From contig VXLL01000035.1 in assembly GCA_009841615.1 (NCBI GenBank), forward strand, positions 62,001 through 126,000: a stretch of DNA of 64,000 nucleotides. The letters are read 5' to 3'. A program made the position numbers and the translations under genes. Below the pieces are notes generated by a model. The model saw only the letters and a program-made list of their open reading frames with translations, was not told the DNA's origin and searched no databases. Within the stretch, counting starts at the first letter, position 1, and every line of letters begins with the position of its first letter. Positions 36,281-45,628 of this stretch are shown one piece after another. The DNA comes from Gammaproteobacteria bacterium (lineage in GTDB: Bacteria > Pseudomonadota > Gammaproteobacteria > Pseudomonadales > Azotimanducaceae).

Positions 36281-37060
36281 ATGATATTTTCGACTTGGAA
36301 CATTAACGGTCTTCGGGCTCGATTCGACCTTGTTAGTCACTGGTTAGACAAACGCAAACCAGATGTCGTTGCTTTACAAGAAACCAAGACCGAAGATGCT
36401 TCTTTCCCAGTAGCACAATTTGAAGCTTTAGGATACCACTGCTATATACATGGCGAACGCGCCTGGAACGGTGTGGCTCTACTGTCGCGACAAGAAATGG
36501 AAGTACTTACCATCGGACTTCCTGGCGAAGCAGACACAGGCGCGCGGCTAGTCACCGCGAAAATAGATGACTTTACCATGACATCTGTGTATTGTCCCAA
36601 CGGAAAGAATCCAGAACACCAAGATTTTGCTGCAAAACTCACTTGGTTTGATTCATTGGGACAATATTGGCGGGAGCTTACGCATGACTACGATACCTCG
36701 GTGATTGGAGGAGACTTCAATATCGTCCCCAGCGCGAGAGACTCTTGGCGAGGACAAGAGGGTGATGGAGAGATGTTTCACACGGTTGCGGAAAGAGAGA
36801 AACTTTGGGCGTTCGTAGCACAGGACGTACACGATTTATATCGCGAATTAAATTCTGGGACAAAGGAGTTTACTTGGTGGGACTATCGGGGTGGCTCTTG
36901 GGAAAAAGGAGAGGGACTGCGGATCGACATGATTTACGGAACTCCTAAAGTGCGCGCGTTGACAGAGAGAGTAGTTATCGATAAGGAATATCGAGATCGA
37001 ATTGACGATTTAACACCTTCAGATCACGTACCGGTTTATGTCGAATTGAAGAGTCTCTGA
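36281..37060 (+). CDS. xthA: exodeoxyribonuclease III
   Basis: A 259-residue AP endonuclease/exonuclease of the endonuclease-exonuclease-phosphatase fold, the size of E. coli ExoIII (268). It cuts at abasic sites in base excision repair. Metal and catalytic motifs seen are TWNINGLRAR, LQETKTED, GGDFNIVPS and LTPSDHVPVYVE (terminal Asp-His pair). It begins 22 bases after the reductase/kinase fusion, so it may be read from the same transcript, but the relationship is probably positional only. Confidence 0.93.
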   Translation: MIFSTWNINGLRARFDLVSHWLDKRKPDVVALQETKTEDASFPVAQFEALGYHCYIHGERAWNGVALLSRQEMEVLTIGLPGEADTGARLVTAKIDDFTMTSVYCPNGKNPEHQDFAAKLTWFDSLGQYWRELTHDYDTSVIGGDFNIVPSARDSWRGQEGDGEMFHTVAEREKLWAFVAQDVHDLYRELNSGTKEFTWWDYRGGSWEKGEGLRIDMIYGTPKVRALTERVVIDKEYRDRIDDLTPSDHVPVYVELKSL

Positions 37061-37106
37061 CTCTCAGATCGTAGAGTCTAATAAACATATAGTTTTTTTG
37101 TAGTTA

Positions 37107-40100
37107 GTGAATGAAATAGATCAACAAACGCGCGTGCGTCGTCGAGTAAAACATCGTAGACGACCTCGTCGAAGAGAGCCTCGACCACCCTCTGAGAGTA
37201 AGTTCGGTCGCACTTGGTGGGGTAAACTCTGGCTTAACTCATTTATTGGAATTGACTTCCAAAACAGAATTCCACGAGGTCGGTTGTACGCGAACCCTAC
37301 ACGGGTTCGGTCTTTAGAAATTAAGGGAACCACAGTGACCGCTCCTGTGAAAGGGCGCAGGAAGCATCCATATAGGGTCAAAGTTTCATTACGACCATTT
37401 TCGAAATCTGAACGTTCCCAGATATTAAAAGCAGTAAGTAGTAATCCATTTGTGTTGGGTGAACTGTTAAACGGTCAGTTACCGGCAGATATTCACGAAC
37501 TCGCTAACGAACGTGGTATTAATCTCCTACCAAAGGATTGGAAGTCGCTGAACGGTACCTGCAGTTGTCCTGATTGGGCTGTTCCCTGTAAACATCTTGC
37601 GGCTGTTATCTATCTACTAGCAAACGAAATCGACAAGAATCCTTTCCTGATTTTTCGGTTACACGGCATGGACTTGCTCGCTGAAGTGAAAGAGCGTTCT
37701 CATGTCGATCATGAGCAGCCCGAGCCGTCCGAAGCCGTTGAATCACAGCACACTGGTGAAACATCATCGGTACCGAGAAAGTCTCCCTTACCGTTGCTGG
37801 ATCTCGATCTCTCGGCAATTCCAGATTTGGGTGAGAGACTGTTTACTCTGTTACAAGAGCGACCTCTATTCCACGAAAACGATTTTCGCGAGATACTGAA
37901 GACTCAATATGCTCGTACCAGTTTACGAGTGGCGCGATTAGAACCCGGTTTACGCGATGACGCAATTGATGTCAGGGATTACCTTGGACATACGATCTAT
38001 ATCGATGATTTTGGTACGTTTGTCAGCTCCGTTGACGCAGAGGGAGAGGCCATACACAAGTGGCAACAAGACTGGATCGAAGATCTTTTTCGCTTACGCA
38101 CGCATGGGTTGAAATCTGTAAACGAAGGGGACGCGCATGCAGTCTATTGGTATGTGGTGTTTCGAGTTGCACTGAAACTACTAACACAGCAGGCGTTCGT
38201 ACCACGCATGGTCGCATATCCCAATGGGGAGGCGACCATTCGCTGGGAGGCTGCGACGATCGATGGCGCGATCACAGCGATTCTAACCCAACTTTACGAG
38301 CAATGTCCCGAAGATATGTTGCGGATAGACTCGTCCGAAAACGCGGGTTCTCTTGAACCCAAGCGACAGGTTGATGGCATACTAAATCTGTTATTGACTC
38401 ACTTCATTAGTTTGGCTTTCCACTTCGCTCCTCCAGAAGACCATGACGACACTGTGCAAATGTGGTTCTTCACTGGAACCCGACACAAGTTCAAGTGGTT
38501 CGGTTACCGAGATACTCCGCAGGTGGTCCAACGTTGGCTGAACTGCCTAAGTTTTCGTGATCGATCCCATCGTGTTTTGATGTTTATTCAGGAAATTTTG
38601 CCTCCGGACCGAAGACCAGAACTACTCTCGTTATCGCGCGAAGGCCTACAAATTTCTACGGATCTCCTTCTGGGCGTTACATTCAAAGTCGAACGCGACA
38701 CGAGAGTCTATTCACTCGCTGAAATAGGGGCTGAAGCAACAAGCATTCCGGAAGGTCCGCTCATTCTTAGTGATCTCGCCTTTCTTAGCACCTATTTTCC
38801 GGACCTGAGAGACCTACTACAAAGTTCTGCCCGCGGCAATGAAGATCTCCGTTCGTATTCCTTTGCAGAGTTTACGCCGATATTGCTTCAAGTGTTACCG
38901 GTACTCCGGCTTCTTGGGGTCAATCTAATCCTGCCGAAGAGTCTTGATCGACTTCTACGACCGAAGGTATCCGTCCGAGTTTCCCGGAAATCAAAAGAGG
39001 AAGTGAAGAGTTATTTACAACTCAACGACATAGTCGCGTTCGACTGGCAGGTCGCATTGGGTGAAACCAAAGTATCACAAGCAGACTTTTTGCGACTAGT
39101 GGAAGCGGCTCAAGGACTCGTTCACATTAATGGAGAGTATGTATTTATCGATTCGGATGAAGCAGAAGACCTTGCAACGAGATTGGACGAACTGCCGAAC
39201 TCTATGTCGTCGATGGATATTCTTCGAGCGGGGTTAGCCGAGGAGTTCGATGAAGCTGACGTTGAGCTGGATGATTCATTTAATGAACTATTAACTTCGA
39301 TTATGCAAGTCGAACCAGTGGAAATTCCAAAAGAACTTTGCGGTACGCTAAGACCGTACCAACGCGTTGGTTTTCAATGGCTAGTAAAAAACACCACATT
39401 TGGTTTTGGCTCATTACTCGCCGATGATATGGGACTAGGTAAGACCATTCAGGTGATCTCTTTTCTCTTACATCAAAAAGCGAAGGGGGAGCTGAAAGAA
39501 TCCGGCGCACTCGTGGTTGCACCAACTTCGGTACTCACGAACTGGCGCAAAGAGATTGAGAGGTTTGCACCATCTCTCAGTGTCAAGGTCTATCACGGCA
39601 CTGCACGCGAGGCGACTCAACTACAGAGCGACGTAATCCTTACTAGCTACGGGGTAATTAGAAGTGACGTGGATGAATTGAAAGAGACCCCCTTTCCCAC
39701 TCTAGTCATCGATGAAGCTCAGAACATTAAGAATCCGGATGCACAACAGACCAAAGCTATAAAACAAATACACGCCTCGTCCAAAATTGCTTTGAGCGGG
39801 ACTCCTGTCGAAAATCGTCTGCTGGACTATTGGAGTATTTTTGACTTCGCGATGCCGCGTTATCTCGGTTCTAGAAAAAAGTTTACAGACTCATTTGCGA
39901 GACCTATCGAATTAGATCGAAGTCAAGAGACGTTGGAATCCTTCCGCAAAATCACCGCGCCGTTCATATTGCGTCGAGCTAAAAGTGACAAGTCCATTAT
40001 CAGTGACTTACCAGACAAGATTGAATCCAATAGATTCTGTTCACTGACCTCCGAACAAGCGGCACTATATCAGAAGACCGTTGATGATACGATGCACAAA

Positions 40101-40745
40101 ATCGACGAAGCGGAGTCAAAAATCAAGCGTAACGCTAGTGTGTTAAATCTGATGTTGCGTTTGAAGCAGATCTGCAATTCGCCGAGTCACTTTTTGAAGC
40201 GGGATTACACTTCAACGGAAGAATCTGGCAAGCTGTCTTTGTTTGTTGACATTCTCGGAGAAGCTTTAGACGCTGACGAAAAGGTGCTCGTGTTCACGCA
40301 GTTTGCTAAGATGGGGGAGCAACTGGTGACTTGTGTCGAAGCTGAATTTGGGTTCGAACCAGCGTTCTTACACGGTGGCGTGTCCCGAACGATGCGTGAT
40401 AAAATGATCGACTCTTTCCAGAACGACAGTAAGTCGCGTGCAATGGTTCTTTCTCTAAAGGCTGGAGGAACCGGAGTGAACTTGACTGCTGCTAATCAAG
40501 TAGTACATTACGACCTTTGGTGGAACCCTGCGGTCGAAAACCAAGCAACGGATAGGGCGTTCCGGATTGGTCAGACCAAGAACGTATTGGTGCACCGACT
40601 GATAACTGAAAACACCTTTGAAGAGAAAATTAACGATATGATCGTGGATAAAAAGGCACTAGCCGAGATGACGGTCGCGGACGGCGAAATTTCGATCACC
40701 GAGTTGTCCACTGAAGAGATTCGAGAGATCGTGGAACTTCGATGA
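37107..40745 (+). CDS. SNF2-family helicase with SWIM zinc finger
   Basis: A 1212-residue protein. A very basic N-terminus (residues 7-25) is followed by a SWIM zinc finger (CSCPDWAVPCKHLAAVIY, about residues 152-169), a long middle domain, and a C-terminal SNF2 motor (from about residue 735). The Walker A is DDMGLGKTIQ, motif II DEAQ, motif III ALSGTPVENR, and the second lobe has FTQFAKMGE and DRAFRIGQTKNV. These are ATP-driven DNA translocases; bacterial SWIM/SNF2 proteins have no settled role, but repair or transcription-complex remodelling is likely. The start is GTG at 37107. It overlaps the ankyrin gene by ATGA. Confidence 0.9.
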   Translation: MNEIDQQTRVRRRVKHRRRPRRREPRPPSESKFGRTWWGKLWLNSFIGIDFQNRIPRGRLYANPTRVRSLEIKGTTVTAPVKGRRKHPYRVKVSLRPFSKSERSQILKAVSSNPFVLGELLNGQLPADIHELANERGINLLPKDWKSLNGTCSCPDWAVPCKHLAAVIYLLANEIDKNPFLIFRLHGMDLLAEVKERSHVDHEQPEPSEAVESQHTGETSSVPRKSPLPLLDLDLSAIPDLGERLFTLLQERPLFHENDFREILKTQYARTSLRVARLEPGLRDDAIDVRDYLGHTIYIDDFGTFVSSVDAEGEAIHKWQQDWIEDLFRLRTHGLKSVNEGDAHAVYWYVVFRVALKLLTQQAFVPRMVAYPNGEATIRWEAATIDGAITAILTQLYEQCPEDMLRIDSSENAGSLEPKRQVDGILNLLLTHFISLAFHFAPPEDHDDTVQMWFFTGTRHKFKWFGYRDTPQVVQRWLNCLSFRDRSHRVLMFIQEILPPDRRPELLSLSREGLQISTDLLLGVTFKVERDTRVYSLAEIGAEATSIPEGPLILSDLAFLSTYFPDLRDLLQSSARGNEDLRSYSFAEFTPILLQVLPVLRLLGVNLILPKSLDRLLRPKVSVRVSRKSKEEVKSYLQLNDIVAFDWQVALGETKVSQADFLRLVEAAQGLVHINGEYVFIDSDEAEDLATRLDELPNSMSSMDILRAGLAEEFDEADVELDDSFNELLTSIMQVEPVEIPKELCGTLRPYQRVGFQWLVKNTTFGFGSLLADDMGLGKTIQVISFLLHQKAKGELKESGALVVAPTSVLTNWRKEIERFAPSLSVKVYHGTAREATQLQSDVILTSYGVIRSDVDELKETPFPTLVIDEAQNIKNPDAQQTKAIKQIHASSKIALSGTPVENRLLDYWSIFDFAMPRYLGSRKKFTDSFARPIELDRSQETLESFRKITAPFILRRAKSDKSIISDLPDKIESNRFCSLTSEQAALYQKTVDDTMHKIDEAESKIKRNASVLNLMLRLKQICNSPSHFLKRDYTSTEESGKLSLFVDILGEALDADEKVLVFTQFAKMGEQLVTCVEAEFGFEPAFLHGGVSRTMRDKMIDSFQNDSKSRAMVLSLKAGGTGVNLTAANQVVHYDLWWNPAVENQATDRAFRIGQTKNVLVHRLITENTFEEKINDMIVDKKALAEMTVADGEISITELSTEEIREIVELR

Positions 40746-41740
40746 ACAGGTCGTGGTTAAAGTACTCTCTTCGCACATCAGTGTTTTTCATAGGACTGAG
40801 TATGTTGTCTTGCGCACACTTGGAAGTGGAGTATGAAGACATGTGGGATGCGATCGTCGCAGATGATCTCGGAGCGATTAAGAAGTTCTTAAACCAAGGT
40901 GTCGACCCCAACTCAGGTCGAGAGTCAGACAATCGGTTACCGCTCATGCATGCGACCTTGCACGATAAAGCGAGTGTTGTCGAGTTGCTGATCGACAATG
41001 GAGCAGATGTAAACGGTAGCGATGTCGTTGGAAACTCGTGCTTAATGACCGCCGCGTTTCTCGGAGCTGTCGACTCTGTGCAAGCACTTATATCGGGTGG
41101 CGCTAACTTGTTTCATCGAAATGTGATCGGTGAAGACGTGATCGATGCTGTAGGTATAAACTGGCGGATGACAAACTACTACGCAAATGAAATTTATCAA
41201 TTAGGGGTTACCCGAGAGGCTGTTGTAGCTGGTCGCGACAGGGTGCGACCCATTCTGCTGGAAGCACGGGAACAAGCTGCTGAGCAAGACATCTGGGTTG
41301 CGTTAGCTCTGGATCGCTTGGACTTGGTCAAAAGCCATTTAACCGGAGTCGACGATATAACCACCATTGTTACCACGGAGGGTAGTCCCATTCTTGTTGC
41401 GGCGTCTGCTCTCGGACAGATGGAGACTGTGAAATATCTTTTGCAAGTCGGTGCCGATATTGAGTCTCGCGACGCGCTTGGCTCAACACCACTTCTCGTC
41501 GCTGCTTTGTTCGGACACGAAGAGACTGCGAAAGTTCTATTAGAGAATGATGCCGATGTTTCGACCGTCAACTTTCAAGGTACGAACCTGAACGGTGCTC
41601 TTCAACTAGACTGGGACGTTACCAGAGGAATAGCCACACTGATCGGGTTGTCACTAGAGGAAGAACAACTCAAGAAAGCGCGGGTGAAAATCAAAGAACT
41701 GATAGAGGCTCGGCAGGACTTACAAAATAGTGCCGACTAA
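40742..41740 (+). CDS. ankyrin-repeat lipoprotein
   Basis: A 332-residue protein with a lipoprotein signal (lipobox MLSC near residue 24) and ankyrin repeats: clear units at DNRLPLMHATLHDKASVVELL, GNSCLMTAAFLGAVDSVQAL, GSPILVAASALGQMETVKYLL and STPLLVAALFGHEETAKVLL. Repeats are protein-binding scaffolds; the partner is unknown. The start overlaps the stop of the SNF2 helicase (ATGA), so they are translationally coupled, an odd pairing of a cytoplasmic motor and an envelope lipoprotein. An alternative is a non-lipidated, anchored protein. Confidence 0.82.
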   Translation: MNRSWLKYSLRTSVFFIGLSMLSCAHLEVEYEDMWDAIVADDLGAIKKFLNQGVDPNSGRESDNRLPLMHATLHDKASVVELLIDNGADVNGSDVVGNSCLMTAAFLGAVDSVQALISGGANLFHRNVIGEDVIDAVGINWRMTNYYANEIYQLGVTREAVVAGRDRVRPILLEAREQAAEQDIWVALALDRLDLVKSHLTGVDDITTIVTTEGSPILVAASALGQMETVKYLLQVGADIESRDALGSTPLLVAALFGHEETAKVLLENDADVSTVNFQGTNLNGALQLDWDVTRGIATLIGLSLEEEQLKKARVKIKELIEARQDLQNSAD

Positions 41741-41791
41741 CAGAAGCAAGAATAGACTTGTCGCGTTAAGCGTCTTCGATCGTCGGTAGCC

Positions 41792-42745
41792 ATGGACCTC
41801 TGGCTAAGCGTTATTGTTATTGTTTTAGTAGCAATAGTTGCTATTGGAGTAATCGTTGTACTCAAACGGGAATCCCGTCAGCTTGCAGACCGATTACACG
41901 AGCTCGAACAAACCCAGACTCGCACACTTGACGAGCGGTTTTCGGGAAATTTGCACCAAACAGTCTCCCATCTACAAGGAGTACAACAGTCGCTTGGTCA
42001 AATACTTGAATCGCAACGTAGCATTCAAGATCTTTCGCAAGGTCTTCAAACGTTAAACGACCTCATGACCAACAAGCAAGCGCGAGGTCATGTAGGCGAG
42101 ACGCAATTGAAAGATATAGTCAAAGATGCGTTACCAGCTGATTTTTATGACTTTCAAGTAACCTTGGAGAACACCAAACGCGATTCTACTACAAGAGTGG
42201 ACTGTTTGTTGAAGATGCCCGAACCGTCCGGACACTTAGCAGTAGATTCGAAATTTCCATTAGAGAGTTTCATTGCCTATCGTCAAGCAACCGATGAGAC
42301 TAGTCAGAAACTAGCTAAAAAAGAATTGTTGGCGAGTCTGCGACGACATCTTCGAGACATAAGCGAGAAGTACATTATTGAGGGGACGACCGCAGACTGT
42401 GCTCTAATGTTTTTACCGTCGGAAGCGGTTTACTCCATGATCCACGCGGAGCTTCCAGAGATTGTTCAGGAGTCGCAGAAATATCGCGTGTATATTGTGA
42501 GCCCTTCGACTATGATGGCTACGGTAGTTACCCTACGTTCAATCTTTAGGGATGTCGATATTCGCAAACGTGCTGATGACATTCGAACGCGGCTGGGCAT
42601 CATTGCCGAAGACGTCAATCGATTCAACGAACGTCTCACTAAACTAGGTCAACACTTCGACCAAACGCAAAGAGACTTGAATGAATTGAATACATCGGGG
42701 AAGAAGATAGTAGCCTCAATCACGAAGGTACAAGACTTAGGCTAG
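41792..42745 (+). CDS. rmuC: DNA recombination protein RmuC
   Basis: A 317-residue protein with an N-terminal membrane helix (about residues 4-25), a coiled coil (about 28-85) and the RmuC nuclease-like domain (restriction endonuclease fold) with GHVGETQLKDIV, VDCLLKMP, LAVDSKFPLESF and LMFLPSEAVYS. It limits inversions at repeats, presumably by DNA cleavage. The length is shorter than E. coli RmuC (475) but typical of minimal versions that lack the C-terminal extension. It lies between the ankyrin gene and glycyl-tRNA synthetase. Confidence 0.92.
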   Translation: MDLWLSVIVIVLVAIVAIGVIVVLKRESRQLADRLHELEQTQTRTLDERFSGNLHQTVSHLQGVQQSLGQILESQRSIQDLSQGLQTLNDLMTNKQARGHVGETQLKDIVKDALPADFYDFQVTLENTKRDSTTRVDCLLKMPEPSGHLAVDSKFPLESFIAYRQATDETSQKLAKKELLASLRRHLRDISEKYIIEGTTADCALMFLPSEAVYSMIHAELPEIVQESQKYRVYIVSPSTMMATVVTLRSIFRDVDIRKRADDIRTRLGIIAEDVNRFNERLTKLGQHFDQTQRDLNELNTSGKKIVASITKVQDLG

Positions 42746-42870
42746 TGCAATCCAACTTTGAGTACTAGTTGTCCGAAAGAGCCACAGTCCACTTGAGAGC
42801 ATGGTAATCCCGTTACTAACTACAATCACGTCTCGAATACACACATCAAACAGTACTTCTTACTAATCCC

Positions 42871-44238
42871 ATGACTGCGAAGACCATGGAAGAACTCACG
42901 AGTTTGTGTAAACGTCGAGGGTTTATTTTCCAATCAAGCGAGCTATATGGCGGCCTTCAAGGCATTTATGACTATGGCCCTCTAGGTGTTGAACTGAAAA
43001 ACAATTTCAAAACCGCATGGTGGCAGTCAATGGTGTATGAGCGCGATGATGTCGAGGGTATTGACGCTTCAATCTTGACGCACCAAAAAGTACTCCAATA
43101 TTCAGGTCACGAGGCGACGTTTACAGATCCACTCGTCGATTGTAAAGTTTGTAAACGACGCAGTCGGTTCGACTCTCTGTCTTCCGACAAGTGTCCCCAT
43201 TGTGGATCCACGGAACTCACAGAACCCAGACCTTTCAATCTTATGTTTAAGACTAACGTAGGACCCGTGGAAGACTCAAGTAGTTTTGCGTATCTCCGTC
43301 CTGAGACCGCTCAGCATATCTTCGCCAACTTCAAGAACATCATTGATGCCACGGCGCGCACCGTACCTTTCGGTATTGCTCAAATGGGTAAAGCCTTTCG
43401 CAACGAAATCACGCCACGAAACTTCATTTTTCGGGTGCGCGAACTTGAAATCATGGAACTGGAATACTTTGTACAACCGGGCACCGATGAGGACTGGCAT
43501 CGCCGATGGGTCGAGGAAAGACTAAACTGGTGGGAAGCTCAAGGAGTCGCGCGGGATCGATTGTCTCTATACGAAGTACCGGAATCGGAATTATCGCACT
43601 ATTCCAAAGCAACGATCGACCTCATGTACCCGTTCCCACATGGTGTGGAAGAGCTCGAGGGTATTGCGAACCGTACCGACTTTGACTTAGGTTCACATAC
43701 AAAACAACAAAGTGAGCTCAACATTCAAGCCAAAGTGGAAGAAAACCCAGACTCTACAACGCGTTTAGCCTTGCACGATCGAAACAACAACAGCTGGTTT
43801 GTACCTTTCGTAATAGAACCGTCCGCGGGTGTCGACAGAGGGATTCTCGCAGTCCTGAACGAAGCCTACGAAATTGAACAGCTAGACAATGGTTCTGAGC
43901 GAACGGTGCTGAGATTACGACCACATTTATCGCCGATCAAAGTAGCGGTGATACCATTGAAGAAAAATCACGAGGGTATCGTGGAGCAGGCTCGCAAGAT
44001 CGTACGACAACTACAGAAGTTAAAACTGGGGCGGATGTTCTTTGAAAACACTGGAAACATTGGCAAGAGTTATCGCAAACATGATGAGGCGGGCACCCCG
44101 CTTTGCGTGACAGTGGATTTTGAAACCTTGGAAGACAGTACGGTTACAGTTAGGGACCGAGACACCATGCTGCAGCAGCGTGTAGGCATAGCAGAATTAG
44201 GTTCGCTCGTAACCGATGTCGTTCTCAGCAGCAGTTAG
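42871..44238 (+). CDS. glyS: glycyl-tRNA synthetase, single-chain (alpha2) type
   Basis: A 455-residue class II aminoacyl-tRNA synthetase of the dimeric eukaryote/archaea-like type, not the alpha2-beta2 GlyQ/GlyS form of E. coli. Motif 2 and 3 regions are seen as [17 protein letters not shown] and [13 protein letters not shown] zinc-binding insertion has CKVCKRR and CPHCGS. The C-terminal anticodon-binding domain starts near residue 365 ([11 protein letters not shown]). This type is common in Firmicutes and actinobacteria but is scattered in proteobacteria, so horizontal origin is possible. Confidence 0.93.
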   Translation: MTAKTMEELTSLCKRRGFIFQSSELYGGLQGIYDYGPLGVELKNNFKTAWWQSMVYERDDVEGIDASILTHQKVLQYSGHEATFTDPLVDCKVCKRRSRFDSLSSDKCPHCGSTELTEPRPFNLMFKTNVGPVEDSSSFAYLRPETAQHIFANFKNIIDATARTVPFGIAQMGKAFRNEITPRNFIFRVRELEIMELEYFVQPGTDEDWHRRWVEERLNWWEAQGVARDRLSLYEVPESELSHYSKATIDLMYPFPHGVEELEGIANRTDFDLGSHTKQQSELNIQAKVEENPDSTTRLALHDRNNNSWFVPFVIEPSAGVDRGILAVLNEAYEIEQLDNGSERTVLRLRPHLSPIKVAVIPLKKNHEGIVEQARKIVRQLQKLKLGRMFFENTGNIGKSYRKHDEAGTPLCVTVDFETLEDSTVTVRDRDTMLQQRVGIAELGSLVTDVVLSSS

Positions 44239-44310
44239 TTGATGACCGAACAACCCGTGAAGCCGCTGCTGAACAATAAGGACCGTCTATTTCGTCGAAC
44301 CCCATTGCAC

Positions 44311-45540
44311 CTAAAACTCAGCGAAAGGTAAGGATCTTACTCCTTTACTGAGCGGCGAATTTAAACTGCCTGGATGAACCACGAAGCCATCGGAGGTCAG
44401 TTGAGGTAAATCCTGTTGGAACTTTGTTATGCTAGAAGCCATGGTACGACGTGGCGTAGAGGACAACTTCACTTCGATAGGAACTAGGTGGGATCCGGTG
44501 TCTGCGACAAAATCAACCTCAGCTCCCGCAGTAGTTCGCCAGAAATACACACTCGGCCTGCCACCTCGGTGAGTATAAGTTTTTACTAATTCTGAGAGGA
44601 CGGCTGTTTCCAAAATAGCTCCCCCCATCGGTCCAGCAAGTGCATGTTCCGGGTCTTTCAATCCAGTCAAGTGACAGAGCGTACCTACATCCGTGAAGTA
44701 GATCTTTGGAGTTTTCACGAGTCGCTTCCCAACGTTAGCATGGTAAGGACGTAGGATAGTGACTTGATAGCTTGCTTCGAGTACAGAAACCCAAGCTTTT
44801 ATTGAATTCACAGCGACTCCTAGGTCTCGAGCGATGCTAGTCAAATTCAATAGTTGACCACTTCGTGCGGCGAGGGTACGAAGAAATATCTGAAATTGTG
44901 TTAGGTCACCAATCTGTCTCAAAGTACGAACGTCGCGTTCTAAATAGGTTTGGATGTAACTCGAATGCCAAAGTGCGAGGTCTCGATCGGGGTGTGTAGT
45001 AAGTTCGGGATATCCTCCTCTCAGTAAGTCTTTCCACAAAGTGTTTGGGTCGAACGTGGTCTGAGAGGAGTCTCTAGCCGAGTCATTTTGTTCCCAGCGG
45101 AGCGGGCGATTTGGTTCGCCCGCGATCTCTCGACGCGATAACGGTAATAGGCTAAGAACAGCTACACGTCCAGCCAACGACTCGGAAACTCGGTCTGACA
45201 GTAGGATGTTTTGAGATCCGGAGAGCAGGTACTGTCCGACTGCGTTTCGATTGTTGTCTATGAGTTCCTTGATATAGGAAAGAAGTGTTGGAACTTGTTG
45301 AATTTCATCAAGAATGACGGGTGGCGGGTGTGTTGCAAGAAATCCTCGTGGATCTTCGATTGCAAATGTTCGAATGTCAGGAAGTTCGAGTGAAACGTAT
45401 CGATATTCGTTACCGAAGACATGCTTTAAAACCGTTGTTTTCCCTGATTGACGGGGACCAGTGAGGACAACCGCGGGAAATTCAGTCGCAGCTTTTGTCA
45501 AAACCGACTCGAGAGATCGAGCTATGTATTGGTTTGCCAT
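44311..45540 (-). CDS. AAA+ ATPase of the DUF4143 family
   Basis: A 409-residue ATPase of the ATP-binding/DUF4143 group. Walker A is TGPRQSGKTTVLK, Walker B is PPVILDEIQQVP, a sensor-like LLSGSQNILL follows, and the C-terminal DUF4143 part includes FLRTLAARSGQLLNLTSIARDL (winged-helix-like) and the nuclease-like AEVDFVADTG...PIEVKL. The role is unknown; genes of this family are widespread, patchy and often mobile in distribution. It lies alone between glyS and the sigma factor paralogue, on the opposite strand to glyS. A perfect 18-bp palindrome touches its start codon. Confidence 0.85.
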   Translation of the reverse strand: MANQYIARSLESVLTKAATEFPAVVLTGPRQSGKTTVLKHVFGNEYRYVSLELPDIRTFAIEDPRGFLATHPPPVILDEIQQVPTLLSYIKELIDNNRNAVGQYLLSGSQNILLSDRVSESLAGRVAVLSLLPLSRREIAGEPNRPLRWEQNDSARDSSQTTFDPNTLWKDLLRGGYPELTTHPDRDLALWHSSYIQTYLERDVRTLRQIGDLTQFQIFLRTLAARSGQLLNLTSIARDLGVAVNSIKAWVSVLEASYQVTILRPYHANVGKRLVKTPKIYFTDVGTLCHLTGLKDPEHALAGPMGGAILETAVLSELVKTYTHRGGRPSVYFWRTTAGAEVDFVADTGSHLVPIEVKLSSTPRRTMASSITKFQQDLPQLTSDGFVVHPGSLNSPLSKGVRSLPFAEF

Positions 45541-45579
45541 ATGTGGATATTATGCATTTGGAATGCATAATATCCACAT
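45541..45579. promoter_or_regulatory. perfect palindrome abutting the DUF4143 ATPase start codon
   Basis: ATGTGGATATTATGCATT (45541-45558) and its exact reverse complement (45562-45579) are separated by three bases. The left arm begins directly next to the ATG of the ATPase gene (minus strand), so it would sit in the leader as an 18-bp hairpin in place of a Shine-Dalgarno sequence. It may be an operator for self-repression, a translation-blocking hairpin, or a terminal repeat left by mobility. Confidence 0.7.
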
Positions 45580-45628
45580 GCTAGGCCTTTAATTTCGAGG
45601 ATGAAATATATTTGGTCAAGCACTGAGG

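Noticed and set aside
44242-44331. 29-codon frame just after glyS, ending inside the DUF4143 gene tail
   Set aside because: It could be a relic of a gene interrupted by the ATPase gene, but no continuation is visible on the other side and the peptide is too short to identify.
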